The position numbers and the translations under genes are program-made. Of a stretch of 6,610 nucleotides of DNA, positions 5,109 to 6,610 are shown piece by piece (position 1 is the first letter of the stretch; each line of letters opens with the position of its first letter). This DNA is from an uncultured Collinsella sp. GTDB lineage: Bacteria > Actinomycetota > Coriobacteriia > Coriobacteriales > Coriobacteriaceae. The notes beneath the pieces were generated by a model, which had not been told where the DNA came from, made no database searches, and saw nothing but the letters and a program-made list of their open reading frames with translations. The stretch spans positions 1 through 6,610 of the forward strand of contig UQXT01000105.1 in assembly GCA_900545075.1 (NCBI GenBank), read 5' to 3'.

Positions 5109-6610
5109 CTAAAACGTCTGCTCGTAGTCACTGTGCTTTTTGGCCGAACGCACCAGAAACTCCTGGTTGGTGTTGGTGCCCTTAAGACCCTTGATAAACG
5201 ACGCCGCCGAGCGCTCGGTGTTGTTCATGCCGGCGAGGATACGACGCAGGCCAAACACAAACGGGCGCATCTGCTCGTCGACCAGCAGGTCCTCGTTGCG
5301 CGTACCGGAGGCAACGGGGTCGATGGCCGGGAAGATGCGGCGGTCGGCAAGATCGCGGTCGAGCTTGAGCTCCATGTTGCCGGTACCCTTGAACTCCTCA
5401 AAGATGACCTCGTCCATCTTGGAGCCGGTGTCGATGAGGGCGGAAGCAAGAATGGTGAGCGAGCCTCCGTTTTCGATATTGCGGGCTGCACCCAGGAAAC
5501 GCTTGGGCGGGTAGAGGGCTGCCGAATCGACACCACCCGAAAGGATGCGGCCCGAGGCAGGTGCCGCCAGGTTGTAGGCGCGGGCGAGACGCGTGATGGA
5601 GTCGAGCACCACCACGACATCGCCACCCAGTTCCACAATGCGCTTGGCGCGCTCGATGACGAGCTCGGCCACGCGGGTGTGGTTGTCGGCAGGCATATCG
5701 AAGGTCGACGCCACAACCTCGCCCTTGATGGAACGCTGCATATCGGTAACCTCTTCGGGGCGCTCGTCGACGAGCAGGCAGATGAGGTGCACCTCGGGGT
5801 TGTTGATCGAGATGGATTGGCAGATCTTCTTAAGGATCGTTGTCTTGCCGGCCTTGGGCGGTGACACGATCAGGCCACGCTGGCCCTTGCCGATCGGCGA
5901 CACGATATCGATGGCGCGACCGGTAATGGAATCCTTGCCGTGCTCCATACGCAGCGGCTCATTGGGATAGACCGGGGTAAGGTCGCCGAACTTGGGGCGA
6001 TTGCGAATCTGCTCGGGATCCATGCCGTTAACGGTCGTGATCTTGGCGAGTCCGGCGCGCTTGTCGCCGCCACGCGAGGGGCGCAGCGAGCCCTCGATGA
6101 CATCGCCCGTGCGCAGGCGCGCGGAGCGGATGAGGTAAGCGGGAACGAAGGCGTCCTCGTTGGACTTCATGTAACCGTGGGCGTGGATGATACCGGAGCT
6201 GTCCGGGCGAATCTGCAGGATGCCCTTAATATCGCGGAAACCCTCGGCCTTCGCGGCGGTCGTGTAGATCTCCTCGACGAGCTCGGCCTTCTTCTTGCCG
6301 GTCGTCTCGATCTCGAACTCTTTTGCCTTCTCGCGCAGCTCGGCGACCTTCATGGCCGCAAGCTCCTCGCGCGAAAGCGTGGGCTCGGTGGGGGCGGCGT
6401 TGCGCTCCTTGTTGCGCTGTTTGCGATCGCGCTGGCGGTTGCGACGGTCGTTGTTGCGGTCGTCCTTGCGCTCGTTGCGCTCGTCGTTGCGCTTGTGCTG
6501 GCGACGGTTGGGACGAGTGTCGTCTTCGCCCTCAGCGGGCGCGGCGCCATCGTTTGCGGCGGCATCGGCGTTAGCCGCAGTATCATCGCTGGCCTCGGCC
6601 TTGGAATCGC
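5109..6610 (-). CDS. rho: Transcription termination factor Rho, 5' end beyond window
   Basis: Rho is a hexameric RNA-dependent ATPase and helicase that ends transcription of untranslated RNA. The 499 codons visible end at TAG 5109, and the frame stays open to the window edge, so the start is not seen. Counting from Met at 6353: a Rho_N helical domain spans about -9 to 35, preceded by a tract rich in Arg, Asn and Asp (6399-6521) and an acidic Ala-rich stretch. The cold-shock-like RNA-binding domain is at about 42-110, Walker A SPPKAGKT at 164-171, the catalytic DERPEE at 196-201, Walker B VVVVLD at 246-251 followed by SITRLARAY, the Q-loop region around 273-292, and the R-loop EEFKGTGNMELKLDR at 319-333. 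All ATPase motifs are intact. Met 6353 is unlikely to be the start because it falls inside Rho_N. The gene next downstream is not rpmE, its common neighbour elsewhere. It ends at its own terminator. Confidence 0.97.
   Translation of the reverse strand, partial: DSKAEASDDTAANADAAANDGAAPAEGEDDTRPNRRQHKRNDERNERKDDRNNDRRNRQRDRKQRNKERNAAPTEPTLSREELAAMKVAELREKAKEFEIETTGKKKAELVEEIYTTAAKAEGFRDIKGILQIRPDSSGIIHAHGYMKSNEDAFVPAYLIRSARLRTGDVIEGSLRPSRGGDKRAGLAKITTVNGMDPEQIRNRPKFGDLTPVYPNEPLRMEHGKDSITGRAIDIVSPIGKGQRGLIVSPPKAGKTTILKKICQSISINNPEVHLICLLVDERPEEVTDMQRSIKGEVVASTFDMPADNHTRVAELVIERAKRIVELGGDVVVVLDSITRLARAYNLAAPASGRILSGGVDSAALYPPKRFLGAARNIENGGSLTILASALIDTGSKMDEVIFEEFKGTGNMELKLDRDLADRRIFPAIDPVASGTRNEDLLVDEQMRPFVFGLRRILAGMNNTERSAASFIKGLKGTNTNQEFLVRSAKKHSDYEQTF
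6399..6521 (-). other. Arg/Asn/Asp-rich low-complexity tract in Rho
   Basis: About 41 residues upstream of Rho_N consist mainly of Arg, Asn, Asp, Lys, Gln and Glu with almost no hydrophobic residue. The DNA is correspondingly repetitive: CGTTGCGCTC, for example, occurs at 6398-6407 and 6473-6482. Such tracts in actinobacterial Rho proteins are associated with extra RNA binding, but in M. tuberculosis the tract lies between Rho_N and the RNA-binding domain, not before Rho_N. Confidence 0.8.

Noticed and set aside
5070..5864. 264-codon plus-strand frame opposite rho
   Set aside because: It is a shadow of the highly conserved rho coding sequence and begins close to the rho terminator without a plausible promoter.

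Overview
The window looks like chromosomal DNA of a high-GC Gram-positive gut anaerobe of the class Coriobacteriia, most like Collinsella. This is inferred from GC-rich coding DNA, AGGA/GGAG-type ribosome sites, encoded CCA ends on the tRNAs, and a Rho factor with a long Arg/Asn/Asp-rich N-terminal tract. It has not been checked by any search. No mobile element, CRISPR array, phage gene or defence locus is visible.

Region 1 (1-448, minus strand) is a tRNA operon. A good sigma70-type promoter (420-448) drives tRNA-His(GTG), followed by three tRNA-Lys(CTT) genes, the last cut by the window edge. The Lys genes sit in a perfect 119-bp tandem repeat whose spacer carries a 10-bp hairpin. Region 2 (449-1808, plus strand) holds a short divergent intergenic stretch with an AT-rich palindrome, then a single-gene unit for a PLP-dependent class I aminotransferase ending at a strong terminator. 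Region 3 (1815-2900, plus strand) is a single-gene unit for a ROK-family fructokinase with its own promoter and terminator.

Region 4 (2886-4959, minus strand) is a two-gene operon: a 483-residue protein of unknown function with an N-terminal membrane hairpin, then a VanZ-family membrane protein 7 nt downstream. It has a well-formed promoter and a leader of about 130 nt. The VanZ stop codon lies inside the terminator of the convergent fructokinase gene. Region 5 (5036-6610, minus strand) is rho, complete at its 3' end with its own terminator but running off the right edge of the window at its 5' end.

Functionally this is a mixed housekeeping region: translation (tRNAs), amino acid metabolism, sugar phosphorylation, an envelope-associated operon of unknown role and transcription termination. 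The genes do not form one pathway. I did not find a clearly new system. The most open questions are the unknown protein paired with VanZ, the identical tRNA-Lys array with its hairpin spacer, and the unusual N-terminus and RNA-binding domain of Rho.
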